From Saposhnikovia divaricata (taxonomy: Eukaryota > Streptophyta > Magnoliopsida > Apiales > Apiaceae): a stretch of DNA of 64,000 nt. Where the stretch lies: NCBI GenBank assembly GCA_036435485.1, contig CM071599.1, positions 10,380,803-10,444,802 on the forward strand, written 5' to 3'. A program made the position numbers and the translations under genes. This document shows, in pieces, positions 36,090 to 48,673 of this stretch. Each line of letters starts with the position of its first letter. Within the stretch, counting starts at the first letter, position 1. The notes beneath the pieces are model-generated. The model was not told the DNA's origin, did not search any database, and saw nothing but the letters and a program-made list of their open reading frames with translations.

Positions 36090-36356
36090 TAGAATCAGGA
36101 TTTGGATCTAGGATTTGGATCTTCAAAGAATAGTCCAATATCAGTACTCCCAAAAGTTCGAGCAACTTCTTTAAGTTTAGTATTTGATTACTGCCGATTT
36201 CATAAAGTTTGTCGCTCTTTCGAGGTTAGATATCTTTGCTTTAACCTTATGGTCTATGATTTTTTGACTAAGACTGTTGTAAAGTCTTCTTTACTTTCTC
36301 CCATACGTAAGTTGTCCGGAACGAGTAATGCATCACGGAATATCTACTCCCTTACA

Positions 36357-36435
<79 letters not shown>

Positions 36436-36850
36436 GGGGCTATAAGAAAATCATCTCTAAAAGAGCTGGAAATTTCCAGTATGTAAAAATCAGGAACTTT
36501 GTAAGCAAATGAATATTAAATTTTTTAGCCAGGCAAGTTATATAAATTTTTGTGGTACAATGGTGGCAGAGTATCCTTTGCGGTAGGATTTGATGAAGTA
36601 CATAAAATATCAAAATCTAATGGTTGATTTTCTCTTTGGATAGGAGCACAAGACTTTTGATGAAAACTTTCTCCAGATGGATACAAGAAGTATTTGTGAG
36701 TTAATTACTTTTGCACACTACCTGCAACTTAAGCCGCTGATTTATTGCACCTGTGGAGCAATGACACAAAGAATTATTAATAATTCTACTGAAGAGATAT
36801 GACATATGGTCAATTTAAGTGATGATCTGCCAGAGGTTTTCCTTGTGTGA
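36090..36850 (+). pseudogene. SKP1-like gene fragment, left arm
   Basis: Two exon remnants. The first ends at CGAG/GTTAG (36224) and encodes PISVLPKVRATSLSLVFDYC and RFHK, matching the SKP1 region ahead of its conserved YC..H. The second starts at 36644 after TTGGATAG and encodes FDENFLQMDTRSICELITFA, HYLQLKPLI and NNSTEEI, the SKP1 dimerisation domain. A TGA interrupts after TEEI. SKP1 is the adaptor between cullin and F-box proteins in SCF ubiquitin ligases. No N-terminus is recognisable and the intron holds the TAA run. Similarity to SKP1 is clear but divergent. Confidence 0.65.
36359..36433. repeat. (TAA)n microsatellite
   Basis: About 25 TAA units in the intron of the left-arm SKP1-like fragment; the right arm has only about five units at 37541-37555. 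Confidence 0.95.
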
Positions 36851-36968
36851 CCAGCATACTTAGTGTCTAATGTCCAATGTTGAAACATTGGACATATTGT
36901 GTTTTCCATCTTTTGTTTCATATTATGTTGATTACATCAACTAATGCAAGTAGAAAAGTTAAAGTCAC

Positions 36969-37000
36969 CCTGATTCTTTGATCAAAAGCTGAGTGCCCCT
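36969..37000. other. Loop of the giant inverted repeat
   Basis: 32 bases between the complementary ends AAAGTCAC and GTGACTTT. No gene. Confidence 0.85.
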
Positions 37001-39692
37001 GTGACTTTAACTTTTCTACCTGCATTAGTCGACATAATCAACATAATATGAAACAAAAGATGGAAAACACAATATGTCCAATGTTTCAACATTGGACATT
37101 AGACACTAAGTATGCTGGCCGTTACACAAGGAAAACCTCTGGCAGATCATCACTTAAATTGACCATATGCCATATCTCTTCAGTAGAATTATTAATAATT
37201 CTTTGTGCCATTGCTCCACGGGTGCAATCAATCAGCGGCTTAAGTTGCAGGTAGTGTGGAAAAGTAATTAATTCACAAATACTTCTTGCATCCATCTGGA
37301 GAAAGTTTTCATCAAAAGTCTTGTGCTCCTATCCAAAGAGAAAATCAACCATTAGATTTTGATATTTTATGTACTTCATCAAATCCTACCGTAAAGGATA
37401 CTCTGCCACCATTGTACCACAAAAATTTATATAACTTGCCTGGCTAAAAAATTTAATATTCATTTGCTTACACAGTTTCTGATTTTTACATACTGGAAAT
37501 TTTCAGCTCTTTTAGAGATAATTTTCTCATAGCCCCGTATTATTATTATTATTATTCATGTAAGGGAGTAGATATTTCGTGATGCATTACTCGTTCCGGA
37601 CAATTTACGTATGGGAGAAAGTAAAGAAGACTTTACAACAGTCTTAATCAAAAAATCACAGACCATAAGGTTAAAGCAAAGATATCTAACCTCGAAAGAG
37701 CGACAAACTTTATGAAATCGGCAGTAATCAAATACTAAACTTAAAGAAGTTGCTTGAACTTTTGGGAGTACTGATATTGGACTATTCTTTGAAGATCCAA
37801 ATCCTAGATCCAAATCCTGATTCTATTTCATGTTCAAATGTAGGGCATAATATGGCAACCTCTTCTTCCACGCTTGTGTAAATCCGTCAGCAGTTTGAAC
37901 CCATATATGTCCTACCATATGGTAATGCTACAGCCTCCCCTTAAAACAACAAACAACTAAATTAAAAGGAAAATCAAACAAAAGAATTAGTGATCAGATG
38001 GTAGTTAATGTTTATTTATCATAATATAAATGCAGACGGTAGTTAATGTTTATAATCATAATATAAATGCAGAAATGTTACTAAAAGTACTTGCAAATAT
38101 TAGGAAATGTTAGCTCACATCTCCAGAATCTAGAAAGTACCTGAAAAAGATTATCGACATAATCCAAATTGAACATATGATATTTAAGAACGTTTCATAC
38201 AACATATAATAGAGCAGAAATATTAAATTAAAGTTACCTGCATCTTAGTGTGACAATGGTTGGAAGTAAATCTATAGGTCAGGCATATATAGTATGTAGT
38301 TAAAAATACCGGTAATAGCATAGGTTGTAAATAAAGATTTGATAGATACATATATATGATAAACAAAGAAATGCAATATATTCTATTTTGTGACATGATC
38401 GTGTCAAATAACATAGAGTTGTCCATCAGTTTAACTGGAATATACTCCATGCGATAGAAATTCAACACTATTATATATGCAAAGATACTTCTATAAAGTT
38501 TTAAATCTAGCAAACTCCGCTTATATCCGTCAGTGATGATGATAGATATTAGTGAGAACAAAATCTTGGATCAAACTAATTTAACATCCTTCATCGAAAA
38601 TATCACATAATTTGCAAGATCTTTGTTGCAAATACAGAGCTCGCCATATATGCTGTTCACAATTACACTAAACAGACAATAGTTTGTAAACATATCGATG
38701 GTATTTTTGTATCAATGTACGTAGTATTTTTGGCTCAATGAATCGAAAGCAGTTGATTGTGTTCAAGACCAATTGATTAATGCAAAAATCGGTTTGTGCA
38801 AAGTAGGAAATTTCAATAATCCAAATTCTTTGCCAATTTTTTTATTTGATATGTAGTGACTGATAACTTATAGCAAGTCCTGCAAGACGATCGAACTACA
38901 GCTGCTACAAATTGTCTAATACCGATAAGTTTTATATATATCACATATAGGTACACAATGGATTAAAAATTGTAAAAAAACAATGTACATAATGCTTTAT
39001 ATGATTCCTAAAAAGCCAGCCCGGGCCGGGGTCACATCTAAGGAAACATTTAAAAACTTAAAATATTCATTGACACATTCTATCAAACACTTGGTGAATA
39101 TAGAAAAAAATCCACTGAAAAATAGCTAACAAACAATATCTTAAGAAGTTAAGGTCTTACCAATTCACCAGATACAATTAATGAATTCGATGCAGATCTT
39201 AAGAACACCATCAACAACCTAACAAATCCAACAACAAAACATATTATAAGAATGTTAAAAAAGGTCTGATAAATACAATATAAGTTATATAAAGAGGAAA
39301 AGGAGGAGGATTAGTAAAAAAATCTCATCCGTTTCAGATTTACACCTTCAAAATATATGTGAATCTTATATCAAAGATTACGTATATACCTTGACAAAAA
39401 AAGATTACATACATACCAAAACGTAATTAAGTTCAAAAATGAAGTTCAAAATAACTTTTTGAGAGAGATGAACATGGCTGCAAGAGTTTGATTGTAGATC
39501 TGAAATTTTGAATTGTAAAAACAAGAAAATGAAAAGAAATGGTGGGTAGGTGTGTTGTACTGCTGTGTATTTCGGAGCATGTGCTGATGGATAAAAAAGA
39601 TAGTAGGTTGTGTTAGAATGGTGGCATTGGTTGTAATTATATGTGAACTTTTGGGATAGGGAGTGTAAAAGTGCATGATTTGGATCAAGGAA
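37001..39692 (-). repeat. Giant inverted repeat, right arm
   Basis: About 2.7 kb, reverse complement of the left arm and free of the CACTA insertion. The outer end is at 39692, where a Helitron starts; the sequence after the Helitron (TTATAATATA) continues the match to the left arm's outer flank. Confidence 0.9.
37125..37813 (-). pseudogene. SKP1-like gene fragment, right arm
   Basis: Minus-strand counterpart of the left-arm fragment. The first exon ends at 37691 (PISVLPKVQATSLSLVFDYC), the second starts at 37328 (FDENFLQMDARSICELITF, HYLQLKPLI). Here the codon after TEEI is TGG (TEEIWHMVNLSDDLPE) rather than TGA, so this arm is closer to the ancestral coding state. The two fragments point tail to tail at the 32-bp loop. 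The N-terminus is not recognisable. Confidence 0.65.
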
Positions 39693-40725
39693 TCAATACT
39701 ATACTATTATAAGCGAAATAGGGTATAACTGGTTGGTTGGTTTTGGTTAACACCTTCCAAAAAAATGTACAACTTTCCTATTTAGTTATTAAATTAAATA
39801 AAAATTATAAATAAATAAACTGTATAATATACAAAATCATTATAGGTGTTAACAGCAAATGGTATTGAATTACACTTCAAATTCTCAATCTCAACCCTCT
39901 ACTACCAGTTTTCTACTCTGCTTACACCTCCATCCACTCAATGTACGGTATTACTCTCAATCCACATCGATCTATATTTGAATTTACTAATTAGATTAAT
40001 ACTATAGGCAAAACAGTTAGTTGGTTGGTTAACGCCTTCCAAAAAATTTGTTAACACCTTCTTAAAAATAACAAGTTAAAAAAATTATATTAAAAATATT
40101 AATTTATATATTATAAATAAGGCACAAAATATATTTTAAAAAAATTAAAAAAACGTGTTTAAAATTCCAAATTCACTTAAATTATATATAATGTATATTT
40201 GGTTAGTTAGTTCGTTGGTTGGTTAACGCCATCCAAAAAAATTGTTAACACCTTCTTAAAAATAACAAGTTAAAAAAAATTATATTAAAAAAATTAAATT
40301 ATTTATTATAAACAACAAAATTTACCAATAAGTCACAAATATATATTTTTTTAAAAATTAATAAAACGTGTTAAAAATTCCAAATTCACTTAAATTATAT
40401 ATTGTTTTCAATTATATCCCGATTGGAAACATCGTCCGCACACACTTCTTCCTACGATTCTTTCTTCAATGATTTTAATTTACACTAAATAATTTTTTAA
40501 AAATATATATGGAATTATTAAGATATTTAATAATAAATTTAAAAATAACTTTAAATTGATGATATTTATTTATGCCATTAAATTAAGAATGGAACATATG
40601 TAAGTTTAAAGTTAATAATAAAATTTATTAAAATGTATTAAATTTAATATTAAATCAAATAATTAATATATTAATTTATAATAATAATATATAATAGTCC
40701 GTGCTTTGCACGGGTTAAAGGCTAG
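39693..40725 (+). mobile_element. Non-autonomous Helitron
   Basis: A 1,033-bp element starting TCAATACTATACTATTATAA after an A and ending GCTAG before a T. The 3' end carries the hairpin CCGTGCTTTGCACGG about ten bases before CTAG. It is inserted between A and T with no duplication, and the left arm of the inverted repeat shows the uninterrupted target. A ~187-bp internal duplication (about 40017-40195 and 40203-40405, each with GGTTGGTTAACGCC) is present. No coding capacity. Confidence 0.9.
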
Positions 40726-41227
40726 TTATAATATAAATAGATATATTTGTGATTCCACACAATATCAACGTGGATAATTGAATTGGAATCAATGAAGTAA
40801 TTAACAAAACAAAAAAGGCAACCACGTACACATTAAATCCTAGCTAATCAAGTAAATATAATTCCAAGTTTTTTTAAAATTTACTAAAATTCCGAATTAT
40901 TATAGTTCCAGGTCTCCTGTTGCCCTCTGAAGATTTACTAAAATTCCGAATTCAACTACTACTAGTAGCGTAATTGTGAAATAAACATGCATCGCCTATC
41001 TAACAAGATAGATTCGGATTCGAATTCGATCTAACTCAAACGTTTTAATTTACTTTTTTTTTTTCAATATAAAAACGAATTTGCACCCTCTTTTTTTATC
41101 TCACAGTTAATAATTGATAGCTACATTCTGTAGGGTTCTCTCTATACAATTTCTTTTGTATCCGGGGCCAGATTATACAAGACAGGACGTTGGAGCAAAC
41201 AAGCAACAGACACGGAGTAAATAAGTG
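40726..41227. other. Upstream region of glycine-rich copy B
   Basis: AT-rich. ATTTACTAAAATTCCGAATT occurs at about 40888 and 40931. A TATA-like CAATATAAAAACG lies near 41067. No gene. Confidence 0.45.
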
Positions 41228-41754
41228 ATGGAAGAATCTGAGAACGTAGTTCTTGCTGTCGTCGGAGGCATATGACGATCCTGCTTTTTATATTTTTTTG
41301 TATTCTCTCTTGTGTCAACACGTGCAGACGTAGTAGGGCTGTTGGTGGTAATAATTCCGGTGGTACGGGTATTGATGGTAATATGATCATGCTAGGAATT
41401 ATGGTAGCTAGTAGCGGTGGTGGCCATCATGGTGGTGGGGGTGGATGCGGTGGTGGGGGTGGATGCGGTGGTGGAGGAGGCTGCGGTGGTGGAGGCGGCT
41501 GTGGAGGTGGAGGCTGTGGTGGTGGTGGATTTTGCTTGAAAAATACATTTGATGCATGTAATAACATTAGATGTTTAATTGACTTGATGAACTCAAAATT
41601 AGTTTTAAAAGTTTTATTTCATGTCAGGTGTAATTTGCGGGTTTCTTTGTATATATTAAATTTTATTATCGACACTAGTGCTCAACCAAATTGTTTTTAT
41701 GAACGAGTTTATTCTCATTCTAGAATCTCAGCATGCGTCAATCTTGAGCCCTAA
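41228..41754 (+). pseudogene. Glycine-rich membrane protein copy B (frameshift, stop lost)
   Basis: ATG 41228 reads MEESENVVLAVVGGI then TGA at 41273. The next frame (ATG 41272) supplies the hydrophobic segment TILLFIFFCILS, a VGGNNSGGTGIDGNMIML segment equivalent to the family's MDGNMMVL region, and a Gly/Cys tail of repeated GGGGGC. So the N-terminus and body are one base out of register. At the tail, the TGA that ends other copies is TGC, adding roughly 70 codons from the 3' flank. If translation began at 41272 a protein could still be made, but it would lack the normal N-terminus and carry a foreign C-terminus. Confidence 0.7.
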
Positions 41755-41867
41755 CTAATGAAAGAGCCAACTTCGTTGCATAATGATTTCTTTTTTTAAT
41801 CAAAATTGTACAAGCTGCGAATCCTCCTGAAAGGGAGGGGTTCCTTCGAAACTATTTGCGTCGCTCT

Positions 41868-42395
41868 ACATACTCTGCTGTGATTACAGGGGCTGTTAAT
41901 GTGTTGTCTACTGTCGTATCTACTTTTGTAGTTGACAAATTAGGTCGCCACATACTCTATCTTGAAGCCGGAGTTCAAATGTTTCTGGCACAGACAAGTA
42001 CTGTACTTGGAATCAAATATTCAGATCATTCGGAGAATCTTGGCTTGCTTATGCAGTAGTAGTTGTGGTAATTATTCACACATTTGTACCCGCCTTTGCT
42101 TGGTCATGGGGACTGTTGGGATGGATAATTCCGAGTGACGGTTTGTGTGAACTTGTTCTTATTTGAGCTTTTCTGTCAATGCCATGCCATTTCAAGTATG
42201 GTATTTTCCTGTTTTTCTCTGGTTGGTTTTTGATAATGTCAATATATGTGGTATTCTTGCTGCCCGAGACAAAAAATGTACCAATCGAAGAGATGACGGA
42301 TAGAGCGTGGAAGCAACATTGGTTCGGGAAGAGATTCATGAAGGCAATGTTTCCAAGCAAGCAAATAGACAGAAATATTTTTAAAACACTAACGC
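41868..42395 (+). pseudogene. Hexose transporter (STP-type) pseudogene piece
   Basis: Broken reading frames give SAVITGAVNVLSTVVSTFVV with DKLGR, then LLGWIIPS, then LSMPCHFKYGIFLFFSGW and ETKNVPIEEMTDRAWKQHWF. These are in the order found in the C-terminal half of plant H+/hexose symporters of the STP family, including the PETK motif before the C-terminus. Frameshifts and stops separate the pieces. It lies between copies B and C, forming part of the tandem unit. Confidence 0.85.
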
Positions 42396-42871
42396 TACTA
42401 TTCCTCTAATAAACTGAACATGAGGCAATGTTGATATATTTTTAGATTCAGTCTAGCAGTAATCGTCATTATATATTTTAAAGCCTATTTTATTACTTCA
42501 GGATAAATAGTAATATACAGTGTTGCAAAAAGGGGTTCTGCGTGCACAATTTATGCTAGGTTTTCTGTTTGATATTTTTTGTTTTAAATTTTCTATTCCT
42601 GCTCCTTGTACTTAGTAATGGATGAAGCGGCCAAGCAACTCATACCAGCATTTAGTGCTCCTGTTGGTTTTATCGTACTATTCCTGCTCCTGGTACTTAT
42701 TGTGCATTGTGATTGTGATGGCAAAAAAGAAAATACTAAGCGCAATAATGTTGTTCGTGATATCGAAACTGGTCATGGTGGTATAGATGGAAGTATGATG
42801 GTTCTAGCAACTATGGGCGCTGCTACTACAGCAGGTCACCATGCTGGTGGTGGTTGTGGCCACCATGGAGG

Positions 42872-43413
42872 TGTTGGAAATTATGGATTTGATTGACTTG
42901 GTCAAATCCGTGATTTGATTTAATTATAGATATTGTGTAATCTGATTTGATTTGATTACAAATATTGTAGTTGTGTAGTGCACAAGTTTTATCATTATCC
43001 TTATCTTTTCGTTACTGTCTTATCTTAATTAACGCGTTTAATTAATTAAGGCAGTTGTGTAGCGAACAAGTCTTGTCTATCCTATAAATACCCCCTTAGG
43101 GTCTAGGATAATCAATTTGAGAGAAAAACACACATCTTCCTCCCATATACAATCTTTCTCCTCCTTTGGTGATAGTTCTTGCTCGTCTCAAGTTCGCTGA
43201 AAATGACGCTTCATGTAGCCTCACTGCAATCCGTTTTATCCTGGGAGGCGTTTCGCTCGCACATATGGTGAGGGCTAATACGCTTTAAGGAGACAGTCAC
43301 GCACTGGACTCGGGTTTTTCCGTTCCTGCCTCCTCTTTTTTATTTATTTTATTATTCTGTTGCTCACACACATAATTGCTATATTTAGTACTATTTTCAC
43401 AGATTGTCTAACA
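42872..43413 (+). repeat. 5' LTR of element 3
   Basis: 542 bp. CCTATAAATACCCCC near 43080 is a good TATA box. Its insertion put this promoter inside the glycine-rich gene copy C. Confidence 0.93.
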
Positions 43414-46400
43414 ATCTTAAAGCGTATTATATTATATCTGTGATCTGTACCTACGTAATTATTTGTTTGTTTGAGTGATAGATTTAATGGAGAATCAAAC
43501 TATGAACAACCATCTTAAAGCAGTTTCTTATTTGATTTTATCTTGTAATTGTTCTAACGATTTGGGGTTTCAGGATTTGGTTTGAAATTACGATAGTGAA
43601 AGGATTGGTTTAATTCGCTAATGCTAGCGACTTAATAGAATATTTTATGAATCATGTTAAATCGGATACAAAGTTTTTTTTTTTTTTTTTAAATTCATGC
43701 TTGTGATTTCTGAACTAGATTGGAACATAGTGTGTATTGTTAATTTACGAACTAGTTTGTGTGAGAGAAGAAATTGTAATGCTATGAATGGTATTATACA
43801 ACCATTTTTCGATCCTTTAATCTTATCATGAAGGCTAATTTGTGACAACTTTATTCCAAATGTGCGTGGTCAATTATTCTTGTATATGCTACTGTGACAT
43901 CTATTTGGTTACATGAGTTTGCCACATGTTTTGATTAATATAAATTGTTTGTCTCCTAAATGCTTATTCAAGTTTAAGAGCATGTGATGAAGAACATGAA
44001 TTGTGTGCATTTGGTTTTAGTGTCCTGACGTGGTGTCGTGACTTGTGAAAAAACATATATCTTTATCATCAATGTATATGGTTATGTATCTGTTAGTTAA
44101 TTAATTTAATTAATTTTCAGGACATTAGTGGCCAACTCAATGTCTTTTACTCAATGTCTTTTTGGTAATATCCATGCGTGTAAATCATCCATGTATATGA
44201 TTGTTGGACTATATCCATTAATATGAATATGTGATAATCATTTATTTGATAATTTAAAATTGTGTATATAAATTATCAAAAATGTTTTATTATATTGTTG
44301 AAGCGGGTGTAATGAGTTGATCATATAAACAGTATATATGATTATTATTGTGATAAATGTTATGCCGTGTACATCGAAAAATCATTGGATCATTATGCTT
44401 TTTCGATTTTATTTAATTATGCTAAACATGTTTCGGTTATTTGGAATTTGCTGGGCAAAATTGTTTGACATAATTTAGTGATCAGTGTTTAACAATGTTT
44501 TTTTTGTTTATTATTTTGATTAGAATTTTTACTAAATAAAGCTGATTGGTTATTGTTGATTGGATGATTGCAGTACACGACTATTTTGCACCTAATCCAT
44601 CGTGGATGTTTGGAAATGTTAAAAACCTAACAGACCTTGTACCTAATGAGTGCGGGTTAAAGATCGGCATGAGATTTATATTTTTCCAATTGGATTCGTT
44701 CTTTTGGTTAAATTATATATTCTTGTGTTGGTGTCGGTCTGCTGCGGCAGTGACACACGAGCCTATTATGGTGATCCATGTGATACCTAATATGGCATTG
44801 CGGTCAGCTCTATATGCTGAAATTTAGAGAAATCTAGAATGCTGTTAACCCTAACACATAAGTTGATCAAGGATCACTGATCAGTGATGAGCAAGAAAAT
44901 TAGGTTCTTTATGAATCAAATTGAAATTTAAGAGAAATTCAGTGGTTGAATTTTTCAGTGAGAAGAACAAGAAAGTTCTTTGAACATGATATTAATACCT
45001 GAGAGGTTTTAATAAAAACAAGATAAAATCTGTAATGACTCGAGATTTTATAATTAAACAAAACGATTATGAGATTTCTGTGTTTATGAAACACGGAATT
45101 AAATACGAATTTTCAATGATTTCGATATGGGGAGATTTTGTCAACAACAGGCCATGCTTGTAAGGAAGTCGGGTATTAAGTGAGACCACTGTGTCTTCTC
45201 CGACAACCTGGAAATCAAACCATTGATGAATGTTGTTTTGAAGTATTTAATTCAAGGAAAATTGGGAATCTCTTTATGATGGGATCATGGTCGTTTGAAA
45301 CCTGCTCTAGTGAGAGGTGGTAACAAGTTGTGTAATTACTTTATAGTAATACATTGATTATGTGTACTCATTAAAGAGTAAATATGAAGCTTTATAGAGA
45401 AGAATATACTCTATAAGCTCGAGACTGAAAACCAACTTACTACGGAAAATTAAGATGGTTAAGAATGATTTTGGTGGTGAATAATCACTGGGTGAATTTT
45501 GTTTCATAACGTGAATATTCATGAGGCCACAATACCTTACTCGCATAAGGTAGATGGAGTAGTTGTAGGCAAGTTACGCTCTAATTGGAGATGCATAATG
45601 ATTGTGATCAGTTCGGTCTATCACCGAATCTGAGGATGTTAGTTATGAAGGGACTAATCATTCCTTAAACAAGATACCATGAAAGGAAATATTAAAAATT
45701 TCCTACTAAATCTGGAATGTATTTTGACATTTCCAGAAATAATTGAATTGTGGGGGTATCTTGGAGATATCTTGATACTGATACCTATAAAGGTTAAAAG
45801 TGATCCAAAATAATCTAGGTATTTTGGATGGATATAGACAACGATTGTGTCTAATGATATCATATACATGAATCTAAATAATGAGATTCTAATTTGTATG
45901 CAACTACGGAATCTGGGAATGCTTATATATTAAGCTAAGTAGTTCCACATAGATCCGTAAGTGATCCAAATGAACTCCCAAGTTATTGGATTAATGTGAG
46001 AATGAACCTAAACAGAGCAAAAGGCATATGATAAGAAATTCGATAGTCCCGAATATCTTAACGATTTGCTTAGTGGTGAACCTCAAAGCTTGAAAAAGAT
46101 ATGCGTTCCTCTAATAATTCTTTGATGAAAGAAAATATTAAGAGGGAAATTGGTCAAACTTAAGAAGTCAATGAGTCAAGTTTTTCTAACATGTGTGCTA
46201 GAAAATGGACTATAGCGTTATATGAACTCTCTATATCCCTTGTGGGGGAAAAGGATGTTAAGGAATAGAGAGAGTGGTTCTATTAAGTAGAATCATGTTT
46301 GAAATTATATGGATCTTCTTGCGAGAAAAATACCATTAGGACCCAAACGGATTTTTTCAAATTGAAAAATAGATACATGGGTAAAGGAAAAGTATAAGGT

Positions 46401-48673
46401 CAGACTGATAATTAGAAATTACAGTCAAAGTGAAGACCTGATATATTTTGAGATAGTATTTCTTGATTTACGAGAATAATGTTCATTAAGATGATACTTA
46501 TCGTATTGCGAAATTGAGAAGTATGTCAATGAACATTGAGATAGTCTTTCTAAATGAAGATTTAAAAGAAATCTACGTGAGATAACCCGAGGGTTTGTTG
46601 CTAAGGAAAGTGTGGAAAGACTATGACCAGGTGAAATATTTTGTGAATCAAAATAGACATCAAAACAGTGGCATATTAAAGATTTAAAAGAAATCTACGT
46701 GAGATAACCCGAGGGTTTGTTGCTAAGGAAAGTGTGGAAAGACTATGACCAGGTGAAATATTTTGTGAATCAAAATAGACATCAAAACAGTGGCATATTA
46801 GATTTGATATTGCTATGATAAGCAATGGCTTCAAAATTAATGACTCAGTTTTTCATTTTGAGGATGCTCAAATGTGAAAAACTGTATAATGCATATTGCC
46901 AGTTTAGGGACGCTTAAACTTGGTAATAAGGTGAATTAAAATTGCTAATTTTTGGGACGCTAAAAATTGGTAATGTCTATTACGAATTTGAAGCCTTAGC
47001 TAATGACTGGTAAAGTAATTACCAAAATGTGACATATGTCAATGTTGAGATGTCAAATTGATAGAAAATCAGTAAATTGACAAGTGTGTATATGTTATTT
47101 ACACATGAGGTGATAAAATGATTGTAATTGCACGTGAGTGATCTGATTATTACGAGAAGTAATGACAAGAAGATCATCTCTAGCAATTTGGATGAGACTT
47201 AAAGTTTTGATTTTGGAGAATAAAATCTTAAAAACTTTAAAAGTACAAAAGGATACGTGTCACACGTTGGTGATGTGAATCTTGAAGAGATCAACGTAAC
47301 TAAATCTAGTATAGCTAGAATGAATATGTATGATGTATCTATCCAAGTATAGATGAACAAGGATCTCTCAAGAATGATTGGAAGTTTTTTGTACATTATA
47401 AAATTGTACAAAATTAGACATAGGCTACACAGTGGATAAACTGAGTAGATGCACGAGTCAAATGGAAGTCTCTTGAATGTGATTGCAATGAGACTAAGGT
47501 GTTTGAGATATACTCGTGAGTTTGGGCTGCATTGTAAAAGACATCTAATTGTACTATGTGGATATAGTATGGATGTTAGATGTTTTACTTTAAGAACTTA
47601 AAGGTCACTTGTGAATATAGTTCACATTAACGAAAGCAGCCATGTCATGGAATCCTAGATAGACGATTAAACATAGCTCGATTCATGATGGAATACGAGT
47701 CTATTGCATAATATATATGCGTGTAAGAGGGTGAATTGGTAGTCACTTTGTAAAGGATATTCCTAAATGACAAGAAAATGTGCCTTCAATATGCATATTT
47801 TATGCAAATTGGGAGATTACATTGTTGTGTGTGTAATGGTATGTCTCGCCTTTATGACGAAGACATAATATCATTAAACAACTACTCTCAACGAGAATTA
47901 TCAGGATTGACGATGTAAAGTCAAAAGATAATGTTGTGGATCCACTAACCAGGTGGTTAAACTTAGATAATCTGGTTAAACTAAGAGAATCTGGTTATAC
48001 TGAGAGATAGTTGTAAAATCATCGAGAGGGATGGGCCTTAAGCCTATTGCTTAACGGCATCATGGTGGACACCCAACCATTGCTGACTGGAGGTCCCAAG
48101 AACTTGGTTCAATGGGCCAACTAAATCATGATGACCAAATCACTGTGGGGGTAACCCCTGGCCTATTCCTATGATGAAGAAACAGTGAGACCCGTATGGT
48201 ACGAGGTTAAGCTTTATGCTTTTAATGATCTTTGACGAATACACGGAATTCAAGTTTGATTGCATGAAATTCGGTTGAGTAAACGCGGGTTACTCTATAA
48301 GATAAAGATCACCTATGTGGGAGAGAAGTGGGGCCGCTTCAAAGGAGAATTGTGAGGCACAATTCTTTAGAAACTCCTGCAGAACCAGGACGATGTTCCA
48401 TGGCCAAAATGGACATAATCATGAGAGCTGAACGAGTCAGAAAGGATATAGTGATAAGTATATCATCGCTTACACAAACGGTCGAACAGTTCAAAGAGCA
48501 AACCTCCACTGTCTGCCAGTAAGGTCGGTATGCTTACTCAAGCGAAGGTTCAAGGAGCAAACCTCTACCTATCGTATGCTATATCTGATCGAAGAGTCTA
48601 TCACCAAGCCAAACTCCGTGTCTGTCTGTCTGGTTTGTGCTACTACATTATCAATCTCATCCATGTGGGGGAT
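43414..48673 (+). pseudogene. Decayed Copia interior of element 3
   Basis: 5.3 kb without a frame longer than about 95 codons. The region order fits gag-pol from left to right: RT-like remnants near 46320-46640 and RNase H end near 47925-48030. Frequent stops and shifts occur throughout. A 122-bp tandem duplication lies in the RT remnant. Confidence 0.75.
46559..46800. repeat. Tandem duplication inside element 3
   Basis: GATTTAAAAGAAATCTACGT starts at 46559 and again at 46681; the two ~120-base copies are identical as far as I can read, so this is a very recent duplication within the RT remnant. Confidence 0.95.

Larger units (their letters stand above)
23979..36968 (+). repeat. Giant inverted repeat, left arm (split by the CACTA)
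   Basis: Left arm in two parts, 23979-24949 and 34921-36968 (about 3.0 kb after removing the CACTA). It is the reverse complement of 37001-39692, with few differences by eye. Matching landmarks include the outer end TTCCTTGATCCAAATCATGC, ACCCCGGCCCGGGCTGGC near 24650 and 39015, and AGTTAAAGTCAC at the centre. Relative to the right arm it has an extra ~270 bp (about 34997-35264) and a much longer TAA run. Confidence 0.9.

Noticed and set aside
44546..44827. 93-codon open frame in element 3
   Set aside because: No match to gag or any family; it lies in a decayed interior and has no support beyond being open.
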